Of a stretch of 64,000 bases of DNA, positions 52,887 to 63,935 are shown one piece after another (positions within the stretch are counted from its first letter, which is position 1; every line of letters starts with the position of its first letter). The notes beneath the pieces were generated by a model, which saw only the letters and a program-made list of their open reading frames with translations, was not told the DNA's origin and did no database searches. Source of the stretch: Ipomoea triloba (lineage: Eukaryota > Streptophyta > Magnoliopsida > Solanales > Convolvulaceae); assembly GCF_003576645.1 (NCBI RefSeq), contig NC_044916.1, positions 17,854,674-17,918,673 of the forward strand. The letters are read 5' to 3'. Both the position numbers and the translations under genes were made by a program.

Positions 52887-55800
52887 TGTTAGGAACCCCG
52901 AGTCTTTGAAATTTTGATGATACCAAAGCACCAAAGGAGACCCTTAATTTTTCATGTCTTAGCTATTTGTTTTCACAATGCCGAGAACGTAAAGTTCTTA
53001 GTAGAATTCATGGTGTTTGGTTTGTGATCAAACACAAGTCATTCTAAAGGACGAAGGCTTGAAGATATGAAGGACGAAGACTTGAAGATATGAAGGCCGA
53101 AGACTCGAAGACATGAAGGACGAAAACTTGACAAGCTGTAAGAGACCAAGAGACCAAGGAAGCCGAATCCTTGAAAGGCTAGTTTCTTGATGTTCAAGAA
53201 GGCCGAATGATCAAAATAAATCATTCGAGGGAATCATGGGAGAATAATAAGCTCAATCATTTTCATGAGCATTTAAGGCATGAGTTGTTATTCACTCATG
53301 AGGACAAACCTGAAGACATTCTCTGGAATAAGGTCTTGTCCATAGCCTTAAAATCGTAGATGATCAACATTGGAAAACAAAATCCTAGGAAGCAATCCCA
53401 ATGAGCAGTTAATGATGTGTCTTTTTGTGTAAGACAAAAAGACAAATTGTCTGTACATTAAAGTGGACAAACGACTCCAAAGGTACTGACATCCACATGG
53501 CTCAAAGAACCCAGCAAATATTGCACACTGGTTAATAGGTTTTGAATTTTTGACTTCCATCCAATTGACTAAAAAATTCATGCCTATAAATACCCTAGCT
53601 CTCACTCATTTGGAGTTGTTGGTTCATACGTTAAAAGCGCTCAAACTCTCAATGGAGCTATTGGTTCATACCCAACCTAGCTGGCACCTAGGTTCAATGG
53701 GAAAACTAAATTATGGAATGAGCGCGTCACTGTGGGGGTCTCCGATCCCTACCACTCCTCGTTAAAACAGTGACTCCCGATCGAGGCTAGCACACTAGTG
53801 CTTTAATGATTCGATTGTCATCTGACATATGCTGCGTATGCAATGTCAAATGGACATGTGTTGAGTTGCGGGAAACTCGAGAAAGAATCACCTATGTGAG
53901 AGAGAAGTGAGGGTCGCTTCAAAGGAGAATTGAACTGGGCTCAATTCTTTAGAAACTCTTGCAGAACCAGGCAGGTGTCCCACGGCCAAAATGGGCACAG
54001 TCATGAGAACAGGACGTGGTTGGAAGGTTCTTGTGTGAGATTTGTCAATGTCTACATAAACGGTAGTCGGTTCAAAGACATCGCGTTCTACCGTACAGCC
54101 AGTAGGGTATATAGATCTCACAAGGCAAGGTTCAAAGGGTTAAACCTACCTCTGCTATGCAGGAATCAACCGTTGAACACAGTTGTTTCCGTTTTCCAAA
54201 CTTTTCCCGAAAACAATTTTCATTCATGTGGGGGATTGTTGGAAAAAATGGAAATAAATGGCATTTTAGGTGGCCATTTTGTGGTATAATTTTATGTGGG
54301 TCCACTTTCGACTTTGGGTCGGGTCAAAGTGGATTCAGGTTCTTCGTTATTAGATGAATAGATCGATATATTATACGCTCAAAATGGATAATGGGTGAAT
54401 GAGAAATTGGTTCTCAAAGTAAACCCATTGAGATGGAAAAATTGTGGGAAAAGCTTTAAGGAAAGCCTTTGTCCCACATTGGTTTGGGAAGAGGATTTCA
54501 CCCACTATAAATACAAGAGTCCTTTTAAGGCTAATTGACTTGTATGGCATAGAGGTTCTCTCTCGCGCGCAGGGAGGGGTGCAAATCAAATCCCAAAAAT
54601 GCGTTCGAAAGGCTTGAACTCGTGTGCGCCGGCACCTGCGGGCACGAATGTCGTCCGAAAATTGGCAGGCCTTGCGATTTAAGTTATGCTAAAACTCCGA
54701 GCGAATTTTCCATCTTAGACCACTGCATGCGACCTCTCGAAGGTGCGCAGCGGCAACGCGCGAAACTATGTCTCGCGGTACTGCAGTTCGAGACATCAAG
54801 TGATGTCTCGTGCGGTTACGCCCGCGCGACACGAACGACGTTCGATGTTTCGAGGAAGGATGTTCGCGGAAATAGCGTGATCTCTCGCAGCAAACAGGTC
54901 GATCTCTCGCGGCTAAGAACTGATCACTCTCAGTTCGCTCAATTGACCTCTCGATGCAAAGAGTCACGTCTCGCAGGCGGTACTCCAGCGTGACTTACGG
55001 GTGACCTCTTGAGGACAGCTTCTAGGCTAACTCTTCACCTCCATGGTGACCGTTCAAGAGAATTAACTCTAGTATTTAAAGAATTAATTTCAGATTAATT
55101 CCAATTATTAAATTCAGAGTTAAAACTCTTGTTAGTGGGGGTTAGTGGAAGACTGTTATGAAGATTACATTCCCAGAATTGAATGCCATGTTTATGATGC
55201 TATTTATTCCTTCAATTCCTATATATTTCCAGGGGAGCAGTAGCATTTTGTACGTACGTGTGTGAGAAGCCATACATACGCACGAAACAAATCAGTTTTT
55301 CCCACCTCGAAACTCTGCTCTTCCTTCCTTCAAGCCACCTGTGTTCATCTCACGTTCTCGTTCGCCGGGTCCCGAGTTTGTGTGCTCAAACGCAAGGACC
55401 GTAGTACGTTTTATCCTGGGAAACCTAGGCCGCAACGTTCCAGCACCCCGGGAAGCGGTAAATAAGGTTTTAAGGACTGATGCAACTCGACTCGTGCTAA
55501 CAACTACCCCAAAAGCCCGTTCTACACCGTCCCTGTATTCCAGGTTTATCTAATCTTTGTTGTAGGTTTAAATTCCTGGAATTTCTTGTTTTGTAATCCT
55601 TCGTGGATTATTTCTCCTTGTAATATTTCTTGTAATATTTGTTTTAGTGGATTTTCCATTTTCGTCCATTTTCTTGGGTATTTCAAGAATCGTTTCCCAA
55701 CAGCTGCCTGGCTTAGTGATCAAAGGAACACGTTAAGGGGAGATTATACTAACAAAGAAGATATTAGTGCAATCCTTCACGAGTTGTTAAGAAGAGTAGA

Positions 55801-56095
55801 GTAGGCTTAGTTAATAGCCGAACCACTATAAAAACCTCTCTCTGTATCTCTTTTATTTACTGCCATTATACTTGTTGCATTGCATATCACCAAACCAAGC
55901 TTAATATTTTCATAATCATTAAAAACGTGCAAAGTAATATTTAAAAACTTGACCAACATTTACTTCCGCTGCAAAACCTTTGATCAAGTATTTATCTCGA
56001 AAGAGTTATTACTTGTTGAAGAATTTTTCAAAAACCCTAGTGAGTCTATTCACCCCACCCCCTCTAGACTCATCTATTAACCTACCGGACCAACA
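52887..56095 (+). mobile_element. SIRE/Maximus-like LTR interrupted by another LTR element
   Basis: It begins TGTTAGGAACC and ends CCGGACCAACA, flanked by the perfect 5-bp repeat AAATC (52882-52886 and 56096-56100). The 3' end carries AGCCGAACCACTATAAAAACC and TATTCACCCC..CTCTAGACT, as in the solo LTR at 16409-18076. The middle (about 53.6 kb to 55702) is foreign. Confidence 0.88.
54237..55702 (+). repeat. 3' LTR of an element nested in the SIRE-like LTR
   Basis: Preceded by CATGTGGGGGAT, a polypurine tract; begins TGTTGGAAAAAATGG and ends TTTCCCAACA, after which the SIRE-like sequence (GCTTAGTGATCAAAGG) resumes. Upstream (about 53700-54236) is that element's internal 3' region; its 5' LTR was not found. 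Contains a dense cluster of TCTCG/CGAGA words at 54729-55010. Confidence 0.72.
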
Positions 56096-56309
56096 AAATC
56101 ATTAAGAGCATTTTATGCTCACCCTCTCAATTATTAAGTGGTGAATTCATTAAGTCCGTCTCAATAAGATCACCGTTCTCATAGGGTTATAAATTCATTA
56201 AGAGTTGTAGCTCAACCTTACCAATACACATATCATTGGAATGGCCAATTAGTGTACAACTTTGTGATTCTTTCCACGACTTCGTTTAACCACAAAAGTC
56301 CGTGGTAGC
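56096..56309 (-). other. copia 3' region continued
   Basis: Continues the sequence cut at 52886 (TCATTAAGAGCATTTTATGCTC resembles TCATTAAGAACAATTTATGTTC at 52310-52331). No gene. Confidence 0.5.
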
Positions 56310-57310
56310 CCATATATCTACCCTATACTTAGCCCTTATTTTGCTTATGAAGTGTTATAATGGTGTTCAAAAATGATCCTTATTTTCTCATTTGATCAAT
56401 TAGGCACAATTCATCGTCTTTGAGGAGAAGTAAAGGATTTTGGAGCATTTTGGATGCATTTGGAGTCAATAAGAGCCAAATATGAATCTCTGGAGATGGA
56501 TGAAACACTTCTAAAAAAGACTAAGAGTGGTTTTTCATTGGTGATGGTCATTTGGGCAAACCAAAACAAAAGAAAAGTAAAAGATCAAGGTGTTGAAATT
56601 CACGCACTTCACGTCGCTGTCTTAGTATATGGACCATATCTCGGTCTAGGAATGTTCAAATGAAGTGATTCTTGTTCAATCGAAAAACCAACTTGAAGGG
56701 ATACAACTTTTTTGAAGACTAGAAAAACCAATGAAATGGTTTTGACAGTGAAAAATAGTTTAGAAGTCAAAGTAGCTGCACAGCATTCTGCTTGCAGGAG
56801 GTACACAATCGTGCCAACTAGAGGCATTGTACATTGCATTTTTGGGCCTTTTTAGGCACGGTCAGTGGCACGGCCATGGCTATGGCCGTACTACCCACTC
56901 CCTATTCGTATTTAAGCCCATTTTCAGTATTTTCAACTCGTTTTCAACCCCATTCGAACCCTACTCATTTTCTTTCACTTCCTTTCATTTTTTAGGTTAG
57001 ATTAGGCTTAGATTTAGGTTCCTAAACATATTTGAAGCTTGTAATCAAGGATTCAACACTAGGATTCCAAGTTTTACCATCCATTTCACTAGAGAAGTTT
57101 TCTTTCCCTTATCTCATTTCTTATGCAATGTTTATGCTTATTACTTGTACTTTTGTGTTCCTTATGTTATTTAATAATGAGTAGTTAGTTTTTGGACTTG
57201 AGTTAGGGTTGTATTATCTATCTTGGTGCTTAATTTGTGGTTATTAGAAAAAGAAGAATAACTCTAACCTAGGGTTCATGTGTTTGTGAAGATTTTGTAT
57301 TTATATCTTG
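56310..57310 (+). mobile_element. third truncated gypsy-type LTR
   Basis: Shares CCCTTATTTTGCTTAT-type start, TTATGCAATGTTTATG, GAGTTAGGGTTGTATTATC and AACCTAGGGTTCATG with the LTR at 42142-43311. A GGCACGGCCATGGC patch at 56856-56900 resembles those in the other two. It stops before the PBS end. The ORF at 56454-56663 inside it shows no domain. Confidence 0.65.
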
Positions 57311-57820
57311 TCACTAGTACAAAAATTATCAAAAAAATATAACAATTTGTATATGAAGTTTAAACATCAAACGCGTAAAGTAGGAGCGATTACATTTTTG
57401 TAATTAAAGTGACATTGTTTAATTATTTTTTATTTCTTTTAAATTAAGGACAACTTGCGTCTGAAGTTCTTGAACTTCAAACATAGATTGTCACACTCTT
57501 TTAGAAGGACTATCTGTGTCTGAAGTTTGTAGATAGTTAGGAGTTCTTTTGAACAAAACCTCAAAACTCCCTTAGCTTATCTATTTTATTGCTTTCGTTA
57601 ATCAATTCTAGAATTTATTTATTGAGTATTATTTTAATTTTCAAAAGCAAAATTTGAATTTAATCATTCGAGATTTATAATAATAATAACAAGAAGAAGA
57701 AGAAGAAGAAGAAGAAGAAGAAGAAGAAGAAGAAGAAGAAGAAGAAGAAGAAGAATCCTCTACTATAATAAAGCCAAACATATTTGGTAATAAAAATTGA
57801 GTAAAAAGTTCATTCTCATG
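57311..57820. repeat. spacer with (AAG)n microsatellite
   Basis: (AAG)n at about 57690-57754. Before it, related words AACTTGCGTCTGAAGTT and CTATCTGTGTCTGAAGTTTG recur. No gene. Confidence 0.85.
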
Positions 57821-58302
57821 CAAAACATTGCGTTTTGGGCGGAACTAATGGTGTCTTCTGTGAATGTGCAGGTTGGAAATACAAAGAATTGAAATCTATA
57901 TATATATATATATAATAACAGAAGTGCCTGAAAGAGTTTTTCCGCCCAAACTGAAGGGCATTTTAGTAATAATACAATTAATTAAAATAATCCTTATTTT
58001 GTTAATAATATAATTAATATTAATATAATTAAAATAATGACAGAAGTGAAAACGGTGGATGCATGCATATTAGACAAATAAAAAAGGTAAATAAAACAAT
58101 TGATTTAATTACAAAATAAGGATAATTAAAATAATGACAGAATTCAAAAATAGTGGATGCATGCATATTAGGCAAATAAAAAAGGTAAATAAAATTATTG
58201 ATTTAATTACAAAAGGTAAATTGCATACAAAATAAGAATATATATATATATAATAGAATAATTACTCTTTCCTTTATAAATTAAAATTAAATACAACAGA
58301 CT
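57821..58302. repeat. AT-rich spacer with a tandem duplication of about 110 bp
   Basis: ATAATGACAGAA..., then GTGGATGCATGCATATTAG, then AAATAAAAAAGGTAAATAAAA occurs twice at about 58033-58135 and 58130-58230. (TA)n tracts flank it. Confidence 0.8.
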
Positions 58303-58431
58303 TTTTTTTTTTGCCTACTGAAACACAACGAGTCAACAGTTGCCTCCACTAAGGCTCGAATCCACTCCCATCATCCGTGTGAGAGTGTTAATTGGGACAC
58401 CAGATGCCACTTGACCACAAGGTCTTTGGCA
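58303..58431 (-). mobile_element. tRNA-derived SINE with A-tail
   Basis: On the minus strand it reads ACCTTGTGGTCAAGTGGC (A-box-like) and GGATTCGAGCC (B-box), then a 3' A-run (plus-strand T-run at 58303-58313). Box spacing and the tail fit a tRNA-related SINE. A diverged relative is at 62856-62985. Confidence 0.75.
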
Positions 58432-58640
58432 TAAATACAATAGATTAGTCTTTAGAAATTATAATTTTTTTATTTTGCACTGCATCTTTCCCCTTTCATT
58501 TTTCTCTGTAAAATCATATATTGGCGACTCTCTTATTCCTTTCTTGCACTGCCTCCCTCTACTCTGCCCCTCACCATTCTCTATCAAGTTCTGGTTTTTA
58601 TTAAACGCATTCAGGATTCATTTCTGGGTTTGAAAATTTT

Positions 58641-58790
58641 ATGCTTTTTTGTTTTGCGTTTATGCGTGCAATAGTGGAGGAGCTAGTTGAATTAGGCGCC
58701 AGTGTTTACATCGATTCAATAAAGGAAGAAGAGCTCAACCAGCGCCAGCAAGAATGGGTTTCTAAAGGCCTCAAAGTCTCTGCAGACCAT
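58641..58790 (+). pseudogene. tropinone-reductase-like SDR fragment
   Basis: The frame reads AIVEELVELGASVYIDSIKE, EELNQRQQEWVSKGLKVS. This matches the segment after the first glycine motif of plant tropinone-reductase-like short-chain dehydrogenases (AIVEELAxLGAxVHTCSRNE, ELNxxLQEWxxKGFKV). The nucleotide-binding TGxxxGIG motif before it and the D, NNAG and YxxxK motifs after it are absent. The Arg of the CSRNE-type cofactor-binding site has become Ile. After KVS the reading frame runs into unrelated AT-rich sequence to 58871. It is a gene fragment of about 45 codons, not a functional enzyme. Confidence 0.75.
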
Positions 58791-58871
58791 CGGCTCCATA
58801 ATTTTTACAATATAATAAATCGTCGGTACTACGCTTGTTATTTTATATTTAAATTAAATATATATATATGA

Positions 58872-59605
58872 GCTATATTTATTCCAAAAAAAATGAGTTG
58901 TACAGTAGGCACGAAGCATTAATGTACGTTAGTTTATGGCTGCACAATGTAATGCGATTACCATTTGAATTAGCTTGATCATTGTATATATATAGAGAGG
59001 TGAAACCAGAATCATGAATGCTTTACCTCAAACCAAGTATATTTCCTTATTATATAAGTAATAAATAGGTTTAAAAAATTAGCTACATTTTGTTAATAAA
59101 AGATAAAGAGTTTTCTTATTAAAAATTAAAAACATAATAATTTAGAAAGTAATATAAATTTTACAAACAAAGACTTGGTCAATGTTGATATTTTTTAATG
59201 AGATGCATGGAATCTTTTCATTTATCACTCCGGTGTATACTGTATAGTGTATAGCATCTATACATCGGCCATCAAATATTTTTCCTAATACTATTTAAGA
59301 TAATAATTATACATATTACTATAGGGATATTACTATTCCCCAAAATTATGAAATTAATTGAATAGATTTTAGTATAATTAAAGAATTATTATTTTGCTAA
59401 AATTAAGGAATTAATTGTAGATTTGTAGTAAAACTAATAATGGTCAGATTAGTACACTTATAATTATTATTCTAAAATTAAGCTAATAATTAGTCACATT
59501 ACTACATAAGTATTACTATTTTCTTAAATTAATGAATTAGTTGAATATATTTTAGTAAAATTATAGAATTATTATTTTGCTAATTAAGAAATTAATTGCT
59601 AATTA

Positions 59606-59651
<46 letters not shown>

Positions 59652-59816
59652 TGAAATAAGGTAATAAAATTATCTTTATAATCAAAAAATCAATTTTTTT
59701 GTCAATGAATATACACAAATCTTTCAAAATATTAATATTCGCTATAATTAAAATATGTTAATTATTATACTAATTAAGTAATTGAGGAATTAATTATAAT
59801 TAAACTAATAATGGAA
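58872..59816. other. AT-rich spacer, (TAA)n at 59605-59652
   Basis: Degenerate repeats of ATTAATTGAATA and TAAAATTA(T/A)AGAATTATTATTTTGC words at 59340-59600, then (TAA)n. No gene. Confidence 0.7.
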
Positions 59817-60124
59817 TCTATACTATTAATAAAAACAAAATCCTCAATTTTAACTTCCCACCTAAAACACTTCTATACTATTAAAGTTTGCGTAATATTG
59901 TAAAATATTATAATGCAATTTCTATTCGTACTACAATTGTACATTAAAATATGGTAATACAATTTTCAATACAATATATTCTTTACAAATTTTCTATTCG
60001 TAATACAATTCTAGATTAAAATTACTAATCATAATAATATCGTACATATATTTCTTACAACGTAATATATACTATTAATAAAAACATAATCCTCAATTTT
60101 AACTTTTCTCTCAAAACACTCCTA

Positions 60125-60169
<45 letters not shown>

Positions 60170-60177
60170 TGTACTAC

Positions 60178-60230
<53 letters not shown>

Positions 60231-60620
60231 GGATCCGGAATTCAAGTAGTCATAATATTCAGAAAAATTACTCATTAATGTAATTGATATGAATATAAGG
60301 AAGATTGTGAAAAAGGGGGAGGGGACAAAGAATCGATAATTCATATATTTCCTGTAACGTAATCTATCCCAGGACAAGGAAATGCTCTTTAAGGGTCTGG
60401 TTGATGCGTTGTTATTTATCCAGAGAATATCAACGCTCTACGGTCAACAAGCAAATACTCAAGTGCTTATTCTATTATTACTCCCAGGTGAATTTTTCGT
60501 TATATAGTTATACTTACTAAATATCAAAATGTAAGTGTAACTCAAGATATCGCACGGGCCAAATATTCTTAATATATTATAACAAATCAATTCCGTGCAT
60601 CGCACGAGTGAAAATATTAG
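59817..60620 (+). mobile_element. Helitron-like remnants, nested
   Basis: A 5'-type end TCTATACTATTAATAAAAAC is at 59817 and a second variant (TATATACTATTAATAAAAAC) at about 60066. A 3'-type end, CCGTGCATCGCACGAG, then TGAAAATATTAG, is at 60593-60620. The (TAA)n..(TTA)n palindrome lies between. Exact pairing of starts and ends is uncertain. Confidence 0.6.
60127..60231. repeat. (TAA)n and (TTA)n facing each other
   Basis: (AAT)n at 60127-60171, a short TGTACTAC-like spacer, then (TTA)n to 60231: a long AT palindrome. It can form a cruciform. Confidence 0.9.
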
Positions 60621-60669
60621 TAGTAATAATACAGTATATATATATATATATACTTTTCCTGCAACGTAA

Positions 60670-61082
60670 TCTATACTACTAATAAAAACACAAGAATCGT
60701 TGGTCCAACCAAATAGGTTGTTTGATAATGCTCAACCATTATTATAACCAAATAATATATATGTAATTAATATATAATATTTAATATTACAAATAGGAGA
60801 TGCATTTATAGTTGTGTATTTAAAAGTACGAATCATTCTATGATAATCGACTAAATACTGATGCTTTTTTATGTTTTTTTTTAAAAACGAGTCGCTATTG
60901 CAAACAATTGTTGATTTTTCAGCATCTAATCAAGTTCATTTGAAATTTAATGGTGAGAAAAATTTATTTTTCTAATAGCCTACACACCTATTTTCTTTTG
61001 TATAAAATGCAGTCACAAATTTTCTTTCCTTAATGCTGTTATAACAAATCCATTCCATGCATCGCATGGGTGAAAATACTAG
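60670..61082 (+). mobile_element. short non-autonomous Helitron
   Basis: Starts A|TCTATACTACTAATAAAAAC at 60670 and ends with hairpin CCATGC-ATC-GCATGG (61055-61069), GTGAAAATA and CTAG at 61082, followed by T: the canonical Helitron structure (TC start, hairpin about 10 bp before CTRR, insertion between A and T). 413 bp, no coding capacity. Confidence 0.82.
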
Positions 61083-62750
61083 TTAAGTAAAATAAGGAAA
61101 TAATTGTAATTAAGCTAATATGGAGAGTAAGAATTATGGAATTGAAAGTAATTTTTTAGTTAATGAATGTACACAAATCTTTCAAAATATTAATATTTGT
61201 AATAAATAAAATATTACCAAAATAATCATTATAATGATAATTAATACTATCAAAAATATTTAATACAGGGTATTTAAATGGTAATAAAATTGTCTTTATA
61301 ATCAAAAAATCATTTTTCATTAATTAATACACGAAAAAAGGTAAAAATCATTGTGAAGGAAAAATATTAAATAGATTTTAAAAGTTAGTGTACTATAATA
61401 TATTAGAGTTAATACCACAAACGGTCCTCTGACTATTGGGCTAGTACTCCTTTTAGTCCTCGACTTTCAATTCGACCACAAATGGTCCTATGACTTTCAG
61501 TTTTGACCGCAAATCGTCCTCCATTAAAATTTCTGTAAAATAAGTGTTAAATCTAGGGGTATTAAGTCAGAGGACCATTTGTGGTATTAACTCAATATAT
61601 TATTAGATAGTCGTTTCCTTCCTTTTATCGGTATACTAATAATAAAATTAAGGAATTAAGTAAAATAAGAAAATAATTGTAATTAAGCTAATAATGGAGA
61701 ATAAGAAATTAAGGAATTTAAAGTAATTACAAAGTATTTAAATGATAATAAAATTATCGTTATAATAAAAAAAATTAGTTAATGAATATACACAAATCTT
61801 CCAAAATATTAATATTTGTAATAAATAAAATATTTTCAAAATTATCATTATAGTAATAATTAATAGTATCAAAAATATTTAATACTGAGTATTTAAATAA
61901 TATAATCTTAATAAAATTCTATTTATAATCAAAAAATTATTAGTTCTAGTTAATGAATATATGGAAAAGATTAAAATCATTGTAAAGGAAAACTATTAAA
62001 TAGATTATAAAATTTATTATACTATAATATTATTATTAGGTAGTCGCTTCTTTCTTTTATTATTATATATAATTAAGAAATTAAGGAAATAATTGTAATT
62101 AAGCTAATAATGGAGAATTAAGAAATTAAGGAATTGAAATTAAAGAGAGTACTTAAATGATAATAAAATTATATTTATAATCAAAAAATCATATTAATGC
62201 TTTTTAAAATTGTTTCCTATTTTTTATATTTTATTTTAATAATAATATAATTATATAAATCATATTACATATTCATTTTTCTAAAATAAATGAAATCAAA
62301 CGAGTCATATATTATTGATACTTTTGCATTTATTTTATAATCAAATAAATGTGCACTTTTAAATATTATTATTATATAAAACTTCACCTTTAATTTTATT
62401 ATTTAAATATATATCCATTGTTTAGTAAAATAGTTAGCCTATCAGTTAATTTTAGCTTATTTGACCACTATTAGTTATTTGACTTGGTTAAAATATCAAT
62501 ATAAGTGTTTGGTTAATCAACTTTTTGTAACTCCAACATGGTAAAATTTTAAAAGTTGTTAAAAGTAACTTTTTCAATCGAACTTTTTGAGAAAAGAAAT
62601 TATACCAAACGGCTATCAACTAACAGCTAATTTACGAAACACATTTCTACAATCAACTAATTTTATCAACTATTTATACCGTCTAATCCAATCAAACATG
62701 GCCATAATAATTTTAAAAAAAATTAATCCATGCATCGCACGGGTAATTTA
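61083..62750. repeat. AT-rich region with diverged direct repeats and a further Helitron-type end
   Basis: A block containing TATACACAAATCTT(T/C)CAAAATAT, AATAAATAAAATATT and ATCAAAAATATTTAATAC is present at about 61130-61390 and 61700-61990, with a shorter copy near 59700. CCATGCATCGCACGGG at about 62729-62744, followed by TAATTTAGTAG, is a degenerate Helitron 3' end. No gene. Confidence 0.65.
61406..61593. mobile_element. Mutator-type MITE, 188 bp
   Basis: Ends GAGTTAATACCACAAACGGT and the inverse ACCATTTGTGGTATTAACTC give a TIR of about 28 bp, flanked by the perfect 9-bp repeat AATATATTA (61397-61405 and 61594-61602). A 9-bp TSD and G-start fit Mutator. Confidence 0.92.
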
Positions 62751-62855
62751 GTAGTTTAATACAAAAAATAATGGTGCCTTTTCGAGTATATAGATTTACA
62801 AACTCCAAACATATACAAATATATATTTAAAAGCTTATTAAATGTGGAACCACTG

Positions 62856-62985
62856 CCAAAAACCTTGTGGTCTAGTGGCACTCGGTGTCCCGATTTACAC
62901 TCCCACATGGATGATGAGAGTGAGTGCTTCAGCACTAAAAGTCTCAATGAATCAGTGCTTCCGAATTTGTATAAATATATGAATC
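62856..62985 (+). mobile_element. tRNA-derived SINE, diverged
   Basis: GCCAAAAACCTTGTGGTCTAG, TGGCACTCGGTGTCCCGAT and ACTCCCACATGGATGATGAG parallel the minus-strand SINE at 58303-58431. The A-box TGTGGTCTAGTGG is intact; the B-box is mutated (GTGCTTCAGCAC in place of GGATTCGAGCC), and no A-tail remains. The antisense ORF at 62756-63019 is chance. Confidence 0.7.
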
Positions 62986-62999
62986 CATCGTAGAACCAA

Positions 63000-63224
63000 A
63001 CACCTACACATCCAACCACAAATTGCTGGATGAAGTACTAATTGCTTCCAAGATATCACTATATTCTTTGAAATAAGATCTCTCCATGGTTCGTTCATAC
63101 AAACGAAGCGACAAAATCAAAAGTGCAAGGAGATTGTTTTTCATGATTCTAAGGTTTTTTTAAAAAAAAAAAAAAAAAGAAGCATGCAATAAGAACCATT
63201 CATACATAAGCCTCATTACTTATT
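63000..63224. other. spacer with poly-A, nothing recognised
   Basis: An A-run at 63160-63178 and otherwise plain AT-rich sequence. Confidence 0.4.
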
Positions 63225-63935
63225 CAAATTACATGTATATCTTGGGAACATTAGTCCATGCCCACATCCCAAAAGATTATGTTACTAAGTTCCTCAATAA
63301 GTTTAAGGAATGGTCAGTTTACAATGTTAAGAATTTTTTGGTTATCACAAATTTCTAAACTTACAAAATCACCCCCACAAGTACATGATCAAGTTCAATT
63401 ACCAAACTACTGTTAAAGAATACAAGAAGATCAAGTTTCCAAAACAAATGTTCCGTATTAAATCCTTTGAGTATGTAAAATCTAAAAGTGTTAATGATAA
63501 GCTGTTAATAGGTATGTATAATGCACTATTCGTTTAAAAAAAATTGTTTCAGACCATATGTTATCATAATTAATTGATTATAATTTATGCTAGATGTCAT
63601 TGGAAGGGTAGTTGAAATATACTCGCCCCAAGATAAAAGTGATTTCTAGAAAAATTTCTCGACTTATTGATTTTATCATTGAAGATTCAAGGTAAGTATT
63701 TATCAACTATTTATATCAAAGATTTAAATTATTATGCATGGCATGATAAATAAAATATTCAGTAAACGAATTTCATGCAACTTTACAGTGCAAAACAAAT
63801 TAAGTGTACTATTTGGGATGAGCATGTGTCTAAATTAGAGCCTTCTTTTTTAAATCTCTAACAATCATGAACCTGTGGTGGTACTATTACAGTTCTATAG
63901 GATTAAGCCTTCTCTGACCAGTAAGTATATATCTA
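63225..63935 (+). pseudogene. RPA/DUF223-like OB-fold protein gene, intron-containing and decayed
   Basis: Exon-like blocks follow one another with good splice sites. Block 1 (about 63225-63512) reads ILGTLVHAHIPKDYVTKFLN, KFKEWSVYNVKNFLVITN, then after a frameshift HKYMIKFNYQTTVKEYKKIK and FRIKSFEYVKSK, ending at GTATGT. Block 2 (after TATGCTAG, 63595-63691) reads DVIGRVVEIYSPQDKSDF, stop, KNFSRLIDFIIEDS, ending at GTAAGT. Block 3 (after TTTACAG, from 63788) reads AKQIKCTIWDEHVSKLEPFF-like words. This is the order of the plant RPA1-like family (DUF223 N-terminal OB fold, then RPA OB domain with WDEHV-type strand). In host RPA it binds single-stranded DNA; such ORFs also occur in plant Helitrons. 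Stops and a frameshift disable it. The 3' part is beyond the window. Confidence 0.78.

Noticed and set aside
53888..54289. Overlapping ORFs of 77 and 119 residues on both strands
   Set aside because: They lie in the 3' internal region of an LTR element just before its polypurine tract and show no recognisable domain; probably chance.
62756..63019. Antisense ORF of 87 residues
   Set aside because: It overlaps a tRNA-derived SINE read on the other strand and has no domain.
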